Shown here piece after piece: positions 1-10,795 of a stretch of DNA of 64,000 nt; positions within the stretch are counted from its first letter, which is position 1, and each line of letters starts with the position of its first letter. The position numbers and the translations under genes are program-made. The stretch is from contig ML664183.1 of NCBI GenBank assembly GCA_007570785.1, positions 14,754,204-14,818,203 on the forward strand. Reading direction: 5' to 3'. The notes beneath the pieces were generated by a model that saw nothing but the letters and a program-made list of their open reading frames with translations, searched no databases and had not been told where the DNA came from. The DNA comes from Antilocapra americana (taxonomy: Eukaryota > Chordata > Mammalia > Artiodactyla > Antilocapridae).

Positions 1-855
1 TAAAATCTTAAAATTTTCCTTACAGAATGATGAACAAAAATATGTAGATGATACGTAGATGATAGACACTTTTTTTTTTAACTCAAGGCTTGCTGATATA
101 ACTTTACCTTAAACTGTTGATGAGAAGGAATTTATTTCATTCTTAAATTCAGGTCTCAGATATCTGTGCAAGCAATAAGAATTAGGGTTAGGCCACATAA
201 GTCTTGCCCCTGACCAAGGACCAGTACTCATTCATCAAGTATAATTTTTTATTTTTCTTTTTCCAAGGAGAATCAAAGCATTGATTTCCATATCCTTTAG
301 GAATCTCATCATCTTCTCATTCCTTTTACCATCTCTTAGATGCCTGAAATTGATCAGCTAAGACAGTGAGCAGTTCTGTTTCATTTGGTTTTATCTGACA
401 TTGTAAAATCTGAAACTGTTCATATGTTTAAGAAATTATAATTAGGAACAAGAGAGTGAAGTTCAGAAATCTCAGGAAATACTGAAAACTAAAAAAGATG
501 GTAATAATCAGAGAGACACCTAAAGATTGAACAAGAGGGAGACGCACAGAAGATTGGAACCAGCCCTAGAACAGTCTGTGCCTGGCACTAGCTCATGTCT
601 GATCACGTCTACATTCAAAATGGATGACGGTGCCCAATACACTCCTCTACTCCACCCCTTCAAATCAGCATCTACTTGATATTATTTTCAGGGAAAAAAT
701 TAGTTTTAAGTCTGTCTTTTGCATGGGTTCCTTCCAAAGTCCAACTTAAATCATTTTAGATGATAAATTAAAAACAACACAGTGGTATGATGTTTTACTC
801 TCATGGTTCTTTTTTTATGAGATTACCTCTGAATTACAAACCATCTCTATACTAA
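1..855. other. Unique sequence, no feature seen
   Basis: AT-rich sequence in which I recognise no interspersed repeat, exon or RNA gene. Stop codons are frequent in all frames. Confidence 0.5.
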
Positions 856-990
856 GAGTGTGTGCTGTGTGTTCAGTCACTCAGTTGTGTCCAGCTGTCT
901 GCAACTCCGTGGACTCCAGCATGCGCAGCTCCTCTGCCCATGTGATTTTCCAGGCAAGAACACTGGAGTGGGTTGCCACTGCCGCCTCTT
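856..990 (-). repeat. Bov-tA/Bov-A SINE, partial
   Basis: Antisense Bov-A body: the CAGTCACTCAGTTGTGTCC and GGCAAGAACACTGGAGTGGG blocks are clear. The tRNA-derived head, which would lie to the right, is missing. It is diverged from the family, for example CTCCGTGGACTCCAGCATGC where CCCATGGACTGTAGCC is usual. Confidence 0.85.
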
Positions 991-2861
991 ACACTAAGAG
1001 ACTCTACCTCTATAGTTTTTTCTATGCATCACACCTGAGTCTTCTTTGAAAGCCTTACTTTGAAAGCCCAAAGTAACAACAACAAAAAAAATCTGAAGAT
1101 AAGCCTACAGAATTGGCCCACATTTCAAGCAATGAGAAGTGATTTATAGGAGGAGAGTGACAAAGAGCTTTTAATATGAGAATAAGAGTTCAGTTCTCCA
1201 TCCAGTTGAAAGCAGAAAGAGGTATGCAATATTTTAGTACCTTTTAAAAAATGCTTATGAAATATTTCTCTCCTTTATCAGAATCTGGCTTCTTCTGTAA
1301 TGGAAGCAATCAGTATTTTTGATAGTCAATTGCATATATGATGATAAATGTCTTTTCAGATGCCTAACATTTCTCAGCTTCTCTCTGGTTACTAATCCAT
1401 CTCAATTTATTGCTTCATATAATTTAAAAAATATAGCTAAATGTGATGTTAATGTATCCTAGTTTGGCCATCTTGTATTTCATCTATGAAATGTCACTTA
1501 CTTTTCTGGAACTGATTATAAATTAAGCATAAGTGCCTTTTCTGAAGTCACAGAAACTTCGAAGCACTCATGTTTGATTAGTGGTAAGTGACAGGTTATA
1601 TTTCATTAACTGATTATTAAAAGAAATCAGTCTATCTCCCTATTTCTCTTCTTTATGGGGCAGAAATTCTGATAATTGGCCCAAGATGTGATTACAATTT
1701 CCAGTCTACATTTCCATGTGGAGCAATAATGTAGGGAACTATGCATGACCACTTTCTGAACCTCAGGCCATGCCCACATACAGAGGACCTCTGTGAAGCC
1801 CACATGACGAGAGGGGGCATAAAACCATGGGATGCTTCGTGGCGCACAAGCACTGTGGTGCCAGAGAGTGAGTGTGCACACTGACACACTGATAACTTCA
1901 CTCAGAGGGCCTCAGTCAGAGGATGGACAGTGGAGGAGAAGGAAGCTATTTCTGGTATAACTGGTGGGTTTGGTTGGCTGGTTATAGAGTGTGTGTTGAA
2001 GAAGACCAACATTCCTCTTGTTTTTATACCCAAGAATGGTATAAGTTGAATTTGGGAGAGCCAAATGCAGCAACTTGTGGAAAGCATGCACTTTGAGCAG
2101 CTACAGAAGGAGAGGATTCTCTGGAGAACAAGGACTAATCAGAATGAAGTACCCATTCTGACACAGACAAGAAATGCAATGAACATACGTGAGGATCAGT
2201 GGATGATGGAGGCCATGGATGACATGGGAAGATGAGGATGCAAGTGAGACAGAGTCAGAGACTTCCTCCCAGTCCTTGGGAAGAAGGGGAAGAAGTTAGC
2301 ATTCAAACCCTAGTAGGCATTCTATGTAATCTGCTTGATTAGTTAACTGGAACATAGCATATGGCTCATACCTTAGAGAGGAGTTAGTCCTTCTCAGCAA
2401 ACACTTTTATTGTTCTCAATGGAAGATTCACAACTTATTGGTTGTGGTTCTGGTTGCCAGTGAAGGTCAATCACAGTGTTAGACATAGGTGGACTCTTTC
2501 CTGCCTGGTCAAGTTCAGAGCCCATAATGGAACCTGGAATAGGAGAAAAGAGGTAGAGATGACAAGATCTCCTGATTACTAGGGGGGCCTAGGAGCAGAT
2601 ATGCTCCTAGGAGTGATTGGTCCTGAAGAAGTATCAGTGCAACTCATTGAAATAAATGTCATTGGTTCCACTACTGATCATAACAATTATATTCCCAGTA
2701 GAAATAAAGACATGAGAGAAGCTGCAGAAGGGAAATAAGGATGACAGAAGCCTTTTTAAAAATGTAGCAAGATGTCAGTATTAGTAATTCATTTTTTCTT
2801 AAAAAAAACAATAATAGAATTGGTCCTGCTTTACTACACCAACAAACTCTGGTTCATTGAA
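991..2861. other. Unique sequence, no feature seen
   Basis: About 1.9 kb without a repeat I can name. Short overlapping ORFs on the minus strand at 1627-2087 show no recognisable domain and no convincing splice structure. Confidence 0.45.
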
Positions 2862-3067
2862 ATGAAATTGAAAGTCCACTGCTCAGTCATGTCTGACTCT
2901 TTGCAACCACATGGACTGTAGCCTGCCAGGCTTCTCTGTCCATGGGATTTTCCAGGCAAGAATACTAGAGTGGGTTGCCATTACCTTCCCCAGGGGTTCT
3001 TCCCAGAGAAGATCCGGGGGTTGAACCCAGGCAGATTCTTTACCATCTGAGCCACAAAGGAAGCCCT
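2862..3067 (-). repeat. Bov-tA SINE
   Basis: Near full-length antisense Bov-tA. It runs from the Bov-A tail end (GTCCACTGCTCAGTCATGTC) to the tRNA-derived head (CCATCTGAGCCACAAAGGAAGCCCT on this strand). No clear TSD was found. The head derives from a tRNA but is not a functional tRNA gene. Confidence 0.93.
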
Positions 3068-3225
3068 CATCCAAATATAGGCTTTCAAAAATGTAAAATT
3101 AAGAGAGAGAGGAAACAAAACAATAACAAAAATAGCCTCCTTTTCCCTTCAGTTCCAGGAAAGCTCAAGGGAAAATGTCACATTCAACAAACCGTTGAAG
3201 CCGTAGGTCTTATATGGGTGATTTT

Positions 3226-3302
3226 TTATTTTTTTCTGTTGGAACTACAGAATTTTCCCAACCATTATTTTTTTCTGTTGGAATTAAGAAATTTCCCAAC
3301 GA
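3226..3302. repeat. Tandem duplication of a ~38-bp unit
   Basis: Unit 1 (3226-3264) and unit 2 (3265-3302) both begin TTATTTTTTTCTGTTGGAA and end in TTTCCCAAC plus two bases. They differ by a few substitutions and one indel, so the duplication is local and not very recent. Confidence 0.8.
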
Positions 3303-3349
3303 TTCCCAACTCTACAGTCTTTGAAGATGCCCTTTGAATATCTCTTCTT

Positions 3350-3457
3350 GGGTTTGTCCACAGTGAGGCAGGTGGAACTTTACCAACCAGGGATCAAACC
3401 CATGCCCCATGAAGTAGAAGCCTAGAGTCTTAACCACTGGACCGCCAGGGAAGTCCT
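3350..3457 (-). repeat. CHR-1-type SINE, partial
   Basis: Antisense copy of the cetartiodactyl tRNA-derived SINE. The diagnostic right end TAACCACTGGACCGCCAGGG followed by AAGTCCT is the head in reverse, and CAGGGATCAAACCCATGCCC is the internal promoter region. The tail half is short and diverged. Confidence 0.88.
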
Positions 3458-3788
3458 GGGTGCTTTTATTATGCTATACTTTTATTTACATAATTTGGGA
3501 TATAAATTTTATTCCAAAGTTACACACACACACAACTCAGAAGGAAGCACACATCTTGGAGTCTAGAGCAAGCTCTGATGACTTTCTTTCTCTTGCTCTC
3601 TGCATCCAGCTTCTACTTGCTTTTGCTTGCTCTGCTGCGAAGTGCTGCCACCTGAGAGAGTTGCTCTACAGAGAGGGAAGGGCCTGGCCAGCCAGACTAG
3701 CTGATGAGGGAGCACAAAGTCTGCATTTGCCTGAAAGCAGAACCTCAGTCTAAAGTTTCATCTATAATTGCACCCTTGATTGTTTCCC

Positions 3789-3995
3789 TGGGCTTCCCCA
3801 GTGGTGTTGGTGGTAAAGCTCCCGCCTGCCAATTCAGGAGATGTGGATCCAGAAGATCCAGGAGGAGGAGAGCACAGCAACCCACTCTAGTATTCTTGCC
3901 TGGAGAATCCCATGGACTGAGGAGCATGGCAGACTACAGCCCATGGAGCTGCAAAGAGTTGGACATGACTGAAGTGACTTAGCACGCATGTACTG
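3789..3995 (+). repeat. Bov-tA SINE
   Basis: Sense copy from the head (GGCTTCCCCAGTGGTGTTGG) through TAGTATTCTTGCCTGGAGAA to GAAGTGACTTAGCACGC. The middle of the tRNA-derived part is rearranged (AGAAGATCCAGGAGGAGGAG). Confidence 0.92.
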
Positions 3996-4111
3996 TTTCT
4001 CTGCCTATCCCTTTCCTAATTACCTGCTCTTGGGAACACTTTTGTATTAATCACTTGGAATCAAACTTGGCTCAGGGTCTGCTTCTGGGAGGAACTACCA
4101 CAAGTCAGGAA

Positions 4112-4350
4112 ACCCTAATTCAAAACCTAGTTAGACTTACCAGCTGCCAGGCCTTGAAACCTGTCATTTAACCCAGAGGTATGTCAGTTTCTGCCTCTGT
4201 CTGGAAAAAAAACAAAAAACAAAAAAAAGAAAAGAAATCTATAACTCTTATTTGGCTGGTCCTTGTGAAGATGAAAGGAGGTGATATATGAGAAGTGCTT
4301 AACATGGGCCCTAGTGTGCAGTAGGCACTCAATAAATGTTAGCTGAATGT
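4112..4350 (+). repeat. MIR SINE with an A-rich block inside
   Basis: Old mammalian MIR in sense orientation. The end AGTAGGCACTCAATAAATGT is diagnostic, and the ACTTACCAGCTG and TCAGTTTCTGCCTCTGTC blocks also match. An A-rich run at about 4203-4237 interrupts it and may be a simple expansion or a remnant of an inserted tail. Confidence 0.8.
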
Positions 4351-6077
4351 GAATATTTACTGGCAAGTTTTGGCTTCCACTATTTTAAGATCAACAGTAT
4401 TATTTTTACTTTCACGCTGCTCCTCACCAGCTGGTATGCTAGATTCATATTTATTGCACAGAACTTATATATCTTTTTGCTGAGTTACTCAGCTCTTGTT
4501 CAGTTGTTTATTCATTGTGTTTAGTCGACTTGAGTAGAAGGATTCTATCGTCACAAGCTGGTGGCTTTGACCCATACATGGGGCTGGATTATATGCATGG
4601 CCTCAGCATTCAGCTCATGTTGATAAAATTAGTTAACAAATGAACTAAAGAAATCCAAAAGGTGCTTTTGTCTCGACAAAATGATGGCTGTATCTCCTTT
4701 TGCAGAGTGCAACAAATAATTGGACAATTATCTGGGAAATTCAAGACCGAGAAAAGCTTAAGTGCTTTTCTCTTTAAATTAAATTAAATTTAAATTTAAA
4801 TTTATCTTTAATTTTCTCTAATTCCTTACGTGTATAGGCTGTGCCTTTAAAAAATATTTGTATAATCTAGTCTTAGATACCCAGAGGCTCTTTTTTCAGG
4901 GGCAGAATAGCAATAAACCCTCCTGTATTTTTACATTTGGCTTATGTATTGAGCTTAATATCCTGAAGGCCAAAACTGCAATCAGAACTTTCTTGAGGGA
5001 AAATTAGAGATCCATTTTCCAATCTTTGAGGAGATGCAGGTAACATAAAATATGGGTGCCTAAACAATGCTCGCAGTTTGTGATCCTTTTAGCAAGCAGC
5101 CCAGGCTTGTTTGTATAACTGTCTTTGCCTTTATTCCTGGAATATGTAGAGACAAAAATCAAAAGCAATAATTATTTAATATTCTCAGATCATATAATTT
5201 GGAAGGAGGGCTTAAGACATCCTAATGACTTCGAAAGGTCACTGTCCTTAATAATGTGTTTTGAGTATGGGTTTTTAGACTGTGTAGGCACTTGATGGCA
5301 TTGATTTTTCAATTCTGTTATAAACACTCTTCCCTTTATGAATTTTATTAGCATTCATTATTCAAATGTTATTTTTATTTACCTTCCACTGTTGACAAAG
5401 AACTGTAGAAAAGAAAAGTTTATGAGCATAAAATTGTATTTAAATTGTGATACAAACAGTAAAGAATAATGTCCTCTTTTGAAAAGATAAAGACTTCATA
5501 CTTCAAAAAAATTATCCTAAGGCCAAATTACAGTGGCTAAGTGGTCTTGCCTTCTATGATGGGATTCAAAACAAATGATAGAAAACAAGCATTTGAGAAT
5601 TGGTTGTGATTTCTCCAGCTCGCTTCAATCTTTCATACCACACACAATTGATGAGGCATCTGATTTGATCATTTTTCTCTACTCTGCAGGCAAATTTCCA
5701 ACTGTTCTCATGGGGCTGGAAATAGCCCAATATGACATGAGATTTGCCCATGAGATTTGCCCATCCAGACCTCACCACTTTGGCCTTGACCATCCTAGTT
5801 TTGTTCTCATCTTATAAAGAAGCCACTGAGCCGAGTGATGACATAGCAGCTAGTGACATCATCTAAAGTTAGGATGGACAGTATGAACGATGGATGAGGG
5901 ATTGCTTTGGTAAAACCCAAGGTCTGGTACCTTCAGGGAACACTCTAGAAATCTATATCCACTTAGCCAAGCCATTGCTCTTGCCATTTTGATCACAGTC
6001 AGGAAAAAATGGTCATGATATCAGTGGTGAGTGATATCCAGCAGTTACCTCTTCTTCCATGCAATTTTGTTTGGCGC
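4351..6077. other. Unique sequence with an AT simple repeat
   Basis: No named repeat or gene. A short self-complementary ATTTAA repeat lies at about 4774-4806. Opposed ORFs at 5566-5817 are shadows of each other and resemble nothing known to me. Confidence 0.45.
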
Positions 6078-6090
6078 AAGGAGAATGACA

Positions 6091-6188
6091 AGCTCTGGGA
6101 GTTGGTGATGGACAGGGAAGCCTGGCATGCTGCAGTCCAGGAGGTTGCAAAGAGTTGGACATGACTGAGCGACTGCACTGACTGACTG
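6091..6188 (+). mobile_element. BovB LINE 3' end, 98-bp insertion with TSD
   Basis: This is only the last ~98 bp of a BovB (RTE-clade) LINE, from TGGGAGTTGGTGATGGACAG to the tail ACTGACTGACTG. The tail is a short tandem repeat instead of poly(A), as is typical of RTE elements. A perfect 13-bp TSD, AAGGAGAATGACA, flanks it at 6078-6090 and 6189-6201. It is therefore a complete, extremely 5'-truncated insertion and not an eroded longer copy. It carries no coding capacity. Confidence 0.92.
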
Positions 6189-6201
6189 AAGGAGAATGAC
6201 A

Positions 6202-6544
6202 TTGCTTCACAGAAAAGACACGATCTTTGGAGTTCCAACAGGTCAGAGTTCAAATTACACCTTTGTCGATTTCCACTTGTATGATAGTGTGCAAATTAAG
6301 TTCTCTAAGGATTTCTATAAAGAGTACATGAGAAAAATGTGGAGCTCTTAGCAGAATAATAAGTCTTTTGGACTCAGTAAATATATTTATTGATGTAGTT
6401 GATAGTCTCTGCTAAGCCCCACCTAATAAAGATGGACTTTTCAATATTACTGTAAAAAAGTAAGAGGTCATATAGAATCAAGTCTTGACTACACCTCATT
6501 TTAACTTTTTTCAGATATAAAACTTCAGCTATACTAGGTGTTTT
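6202..6544. other. Unique sequence, no feature seen
   Basis: No recognisable repeat, exon or RNA gene. Confidence 0.45.
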
Positions 6545-6612
6545 CAGTTGTGTGTATATGTTAATCCCAAACTCCTGATTTATTCCTCCCCCCCATACCT
6601 TTCCCCTTTATT

Positions 6613-7242
6613 TTTTTTTAATTTTTTTTTTTATTGTTTTTGCCATACATTGTCATGATATCACCATGGGTTTACATATGCTTCCCCTCCGGAACCTCCC
6701 TCCCTCCTCCCCCCCCCCCCCCCCGGGAAATCTCGCTGCACCAGTCCCGAGCATCAATTCTGGGCTGGCGATTGATTAGACGCATGACAATTAACATGCT
6801 TCAATGCCCTTCTCCCATATCATCCCACCCTTACCCTCATCCACAAAGTCCATGAGTCTATTCTATACATCTGCGTTCCTTTTGTTGTCTCGCATGTTGG
6901 GTTCTCGTTACCGCCTTTCTAAATTCCATATATATGCGTTAATATACTGTATTGTTGTTTTTGCTTCTGGCTTACTTCACTCTGGATAATGGGCTCCAGT
7001 TTCGTCCATCTGAGTAGAATTGCTTCAAATGAATTTTTTTTTAATGCTGAGTAATATCCCATTGTGTATATGTACCACAGCGATAAATCCACGCATCTAT
7101 GGACACCTTATCTTTGACAAAGGAGGCAAGAATATACAATGGAGAAAAGACAACCTCTTTAACAAGTGGTGCTGGGAAAACTGGACAGCCACTTGTAAAA
7201 GAATGAAACTAGATCACTTTCTAACACCATACACAAAGATAA
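6613..7242 (-). mobile_element. Bovine-type L1 insertion with 5' inversion (twin priming)
   Basis: A young L1 lies inside an older L1. The left part (6613 to about 7095) is antisense: a poly(T) run, then the 3' UTR ending (TTTGCCATACATTGTCATGA), then the end of ORF2 (TGAGTAATATCCCATTGTGT). The right part (about 7096-7242) flips to sense and encodes an ORF2 stretch including [18 protein letters not shown] and NKWCWENW. A perfect 16-bp TSD, ACCTTTCCCCTTTATT, bounds it at 6597-6612 and 7243-7258. It keeps many CpG sites, unlike its host, which suggests a recent origin. It is non-functional, with an ORF2 gap at the inversion junction. Confidence 0.93.
6701..6724 (-). other. G-rich tract of the L1 3' UTR, possible G-quadruplex
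   Basis: The plus strand has CCCTCCTCC followed by a run of 16 C in total (6709-6724), so the L1 sense strand carries several adjacent G tracts. G-rich tracts in L1 3' UTRs are known to form G-quadruplexes. Formation here is inferred. Confidence 0.5.
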
Positions 7243-7800
7243 ACCTTTCCCCTTTATTAACCATACATTTGCTTTCAAATTCTGTGAGTCTGTTTCTGTT
7301 TTGTAAATAGGTTCATGTGTATCATTGTTTAGATTCCACACTTAAAAGTAATATCATATGGTACTTGTCTTTCTCTGTCTGGCTTACTTCACCTAGTGTG
7401 ATCAGCTCTAGGTTCATCCATATTGCAGCAAAATGGCTTCATTTCATTCCTTTTTATGGTTGAGTAGTATTCCATTATATAAATATGCCACCTCTTATTT
7501 ATCTATTCATCTGTTGAAGGACCCTTACTTTCATGTCTTGACTATTGTGAATAGTGCTACAATGAACACTGAGGAAGTGCATGTATTTTTTTTAATTATG
7601 GCTTTCTCCAGATATATGGCCAGGAGTGGGATTGCTGGAGCATATGGTAGTTCTGTTTTTACTTTCTAAGGAACTGCCATCCTGTTCTCCATAGTGGTTT
7701 TACCAATCTACATTTACACTAGCAGTGTAATGTACACTCCCTCTCCAGCATTTATTGTTTGTAGACTTTTTGATGACGGCCATTCTGACCGGTGTAAGGT

Positions 7801-8232
7801 ATAAACCAGTTTCTCAATCACAGCATTCTGGAAAATGGAGAACAAGCATTTCTTCGACTCATAGTTCATTGGCTAAAACAAGTCACAAATTCATACTCAG
7901 ATGGTGGAGAAGGTGGAGCTGGAGGTGACTGGTGAGAAATGTAGTCCCTCATTTCAGCTCCTTCCCCAAATGACTCTACATTGTGGAAGAGGAGAGCGAA
8001 TCTTGGTGGACAGCTAGCCATTTCTTCCATACATCCTCTTCAGTAAAGAGAATAAGGCAGTGGCTCTCAACCTAGGGTTGGAGTCCTACCAAAAAATAAA
8101 CACAGAAAAGTAATTTTACTATGAGGTCATTTTCTTTCCATCAAAGAGAGAGAGATTCTAGGTTAGAATAAAATTTTCTCATACATAAACTAAAACACGA
8201 GATTTCAAGCAAATGATGTTTCTATCCTCACT

Positions 8233-8235
<3 letters not shown>
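7801..8235. other. Mostly unique sequence, weak hAT-like trace
   Basis: No clear repeat. The stretch near 8058-8075 (GCAGTGGCTCTCAACC) resembles the terminal inverted repeat of hAT/MER5-type DNA transposons, but the rest does not follow convincingly. Confidence 0.35.

Positions 8236-8282
<47 letters not shown>
8236..8282 (+). repeat. (AC)n microsatellite
   Basis: About 23 uninterrupted AC units. A perfect dinucleotide run of this length is usually polymorphic. Confidence 0.98.
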
Positions 8283-8286
<4 letters not shown>

Positions 8287-8357
8287 AGCATCCATTGTCC
8301 TTGTAAGTGGAAAGGCTTGAGGAATATTTAAAAACTTGTGGGAAAACATGTCATAAA

Positions 8358-9225
8358 TCTTCAGTTCAGTCTCTCAGTGGTGTCTGACTCTTTGTGACCC
8401 CATGGATTGCAGAACACCAGGCTTCCCTGAGCTTGCTCAAACCCATGTGCATTGAGTTGGTGATGCCATCCAACCCTGTCATCCTCTGTCGTCCCCTACT
8501 CCTCCTGCCTTCAATCTTTCCTAGCATCAGAGTCTTTTCCAATGAGTCAGTTCTTAGTATCAGGTGGCCAAAGTATTGGAGCTTCATTTTCAACATCAAT
8601 CCTTCCAATAAATAATCAGGGCTGATTTCCTTTAGGATTGACTTGCAGTCCAAGGGACTATCAAGAGTCTTCTCCAACACCACAGTTCAAAAGCATCAAT
8701 TCTTTGCCAATCAGCCCTCTTCATGGTCCAACTCTCACATCCATACATGACTACTGAAAAAACCATAGCCTTGACTATACGGACCTTTGTTGGCAAAATA
8801 ATGTCTCTGCTTTTTATTATGCTGTCTAGGTTGGTCATAGCTTTTCTTCCAAGGAGCAAGTGTCTTTCAATCTCAGGGCTGCAGTCACCATCCGCAGTGA
8901 CCTTGCAGCCCAAGAAAACAAAGTCTGTCACTGTTTCCATTGTTTCCTCATCTATTTGCCATGAAGCGATGGGATGGGATGCCATGATATTAGTTTTTGG
9001 AATGTTGAGTTTTAAGACAGCTTTTTCACTCTCCTCTTTCAGTTTCATCAAGAGGTTCTTTAGTTCCTCTTCACTCTCTATCATAAGGATGATGTCATCT
9101 GCAATTTGAGGTTATAGATATTTTTCCTGGCAATTTTGATTCCAGCTTGTGCTTCATCCATCCCAGCATTTCACATGATGTACTCTGCATATAAGTTAAT
9201 TTGCAGGGTGACAATATATAGCCTT
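8358..9225 (-). mobile_element. BovB LINE, 5'-truncated, RT remnant
   Basis: Antisense BovB of about 870 bp covering the C-terminal part of the reverse transcriptase ORF and the 3' end. Minus-strand translation of 8632-9084 contains ESEEELKNLLMKLKEESEKA, KTNIMASHPIASWQIDEET and VVMYGCESWTMK. The catalytic YADD box has become IADD (9094-9105, ATTGCAGATGAC on the minus strand). The last part needs another frame (8366-8683). The endonuclease and most of the RT are absent, so it is dead. No clear TSD was found. Confidence 0.94.
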
Positions 9226-9838
9226 GATTTTAGCTGTCTTTTTTCTCCTTTTAAGTATTTCTTCTCTTCCTTTGACAATGTAGTCTTACAACATATTTTA
9301 TAAAAGATTTCCTCTTCTTTTCCTCTTTCGTCAAAAAAGAAGCTCTGACCTTGGAGTCTGTCATGGAAGTGCAGTGCTTTATTTGTCTTAATTCCCATGA
9401 GTGACTGAGGAAAGCATGGGAACGTACTTCACTGAATTCTACCCCATCCTCAGAGCTTCTCGTTGTAGACGGCATTGTTCTCCCTACCCTTTGTCTAAAA
9501 GTAGATAGCTGTCAAAAAGAAAGGAATAAGATGACAGTCCAGAAATCTCATGCTACTGCATGTAAGTAATTTATAGTCCTAGACTGGTTTACAGCCTAAA
9601 GGTAAAGAAAATGGGAGGCCATGGAAGGTGCTATAAGATAAAAAGGAGAGATTTGGAGAGTGAGCAGGCTGAAGCCTGGGAGTGGACCTCACTGAGAGAG
9701 AGGAGGGCAACATGCCCTGGTGGAAGTCACATTGAGGCAGGTTCTGGGCTTAGGACCCAACTTTCTTTTTCTCACCACCTGCAGACCACTATGGTATCTT
9801 GGTTTATCTCAAGAGAGTACGTTCAATTCTTGCCTCAC
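9226..9838. other. Unique sequence, no feature seen
   Basis: No repeat, exon or RNA gene recognised between the BovB copy and the next SINE. Confidence 0.45.
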
Positions 9839-9850
9839 AAGTGAAGTTTA

Positions 9851-10059
9851 TTGTTGTTTAATTGCTAAGTTATGCCAGACTCTTTGCAGCCCCATGGACT
9901 GTAGCCCACCAGGCTCCTCTGCCCATGGGATTTCCCAGGCAAGAGTACTGGAGTGAGTTGCCATTTCCTTCTCCAATGACCTTCCCAACCCAGGGATCAA
10001 ACCCACATCTCCTTCATTGCAGACAGATTCTTTACAGCTGAGCCACAAGGGAAGCCCCC
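9851..10059 (-). repeat. Bov-tA SINE with 12-bp TSD
   Basis: Full-length antisense Bov-tA. The head end AGCCACAAGGGAAGCCCC is on the right and the tail end TTGTTGTTTAATTGCTAAGT on the left. Perfect TSD AAGTGAAGTTTA at 9839-9850 and 10060-10071. Confidence 0.96.
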
Positions 10060-10288
10060 AAGTGAAGTTTACTCACCTGTAATACTTGGAATGGGTAACA
10101 TTCATCTCAAAAACAAAATTTTCTTGGGAGAGAATAGGGATTTTTCAAAGTTCACCTTATTCATCTTGACATATCACAGGAGAAAAGCTTTGCTGAAAAC
10201 TGTAGCGTAAACAAGCTGTGCTGCAGTGTAAGGCAACCCCTACCTCACAGAAACCGGGTGAAAAGCTTTCTGGTTCTGCAGCCTGGGG

Positions 10289-10754
10289 TGGTGGTTGTTC
10301 AGTCACTCAGTCATGTCTGACTCTTTGTGACCCCACGGATTGCAGCATGCTAAGCTTCCCTGTTCTCCGCCATCTCCCGGAGCTTGCTTGAACTCATATC
10401 CATTGAGTCAGTGACGCCATCCAACCATCTAATCCACTGTTGTCCTCTTCTCCTCCTGCCTTCAATCTTTCCCAGCATCAGAGTCTTTTCCAATGAGTCA
10501 ATTCTTAGTATCAGGTGGCCAGAGTATTGGAGCTTCAACTTCAGCATCAATTCTTCCAATAAATATTCAGGGATTATTTCCTTTAGGATTGACTGGGACT
10601 CTCAAGGGATTCAAGGGACTCTTAAGAGTCTTCTCCAACATCACAGTTCAAAAGCATCAATTCTTCTTTATAGTCCAACTCTCACATATATGACTACTGG
10701 AAAACCACAGCTTTGACTATACAGAGTTTTGTCTGCAAAGGCCCATAAAATCAA
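10289..10754 (-). mobile_element. BovB LINE, 3' end, 5'-truncated
   Basis: Antisense BovB 3' region: TTGTTCAGTCACTCAGTCAT, then GAGTCTTTTCCAATGAGTCA, then CACAGCTTTGACTATACAGA. Recognisable BovB sequence ends near 10740. A possible 9-bp TSD, AGCCTGGGG, lies at 10280-10288 and 10755-10763. An internal duplication-like change (GGACTCTCAAGGGATTCAAG) and frame breaks make it non-coding. Confidence 0.92.
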
Positions 10755-10795
10755 AGCCTGGGGAACCTTATGCAAATACACTTTTGTAAGAAGTA

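Larger units (their letters stand above)
6545..7800 (-). mobile_element. Older L1 LINE, 3' part, split by a younger L1
   Basis: Antisense L1 3' UTR and end of ORF2, present as 6545-6612 and 7243-7800. The right part reads through typical antisense blocks such as GTGATCAGCTCTAGGTTCATCC and ATATGGCCAGGAGTGGGATT. It is interrupted by the insertion at 6613-7242. Frames are broken by stops and indels, so it is inactive. Confidence 0.9.

Noticed and set aside
8058..8110. Possible hAT/MER5 end
   Set aside because: Only the first ~16 bp resemble a terminal inverted repeat; the rest does not follow.
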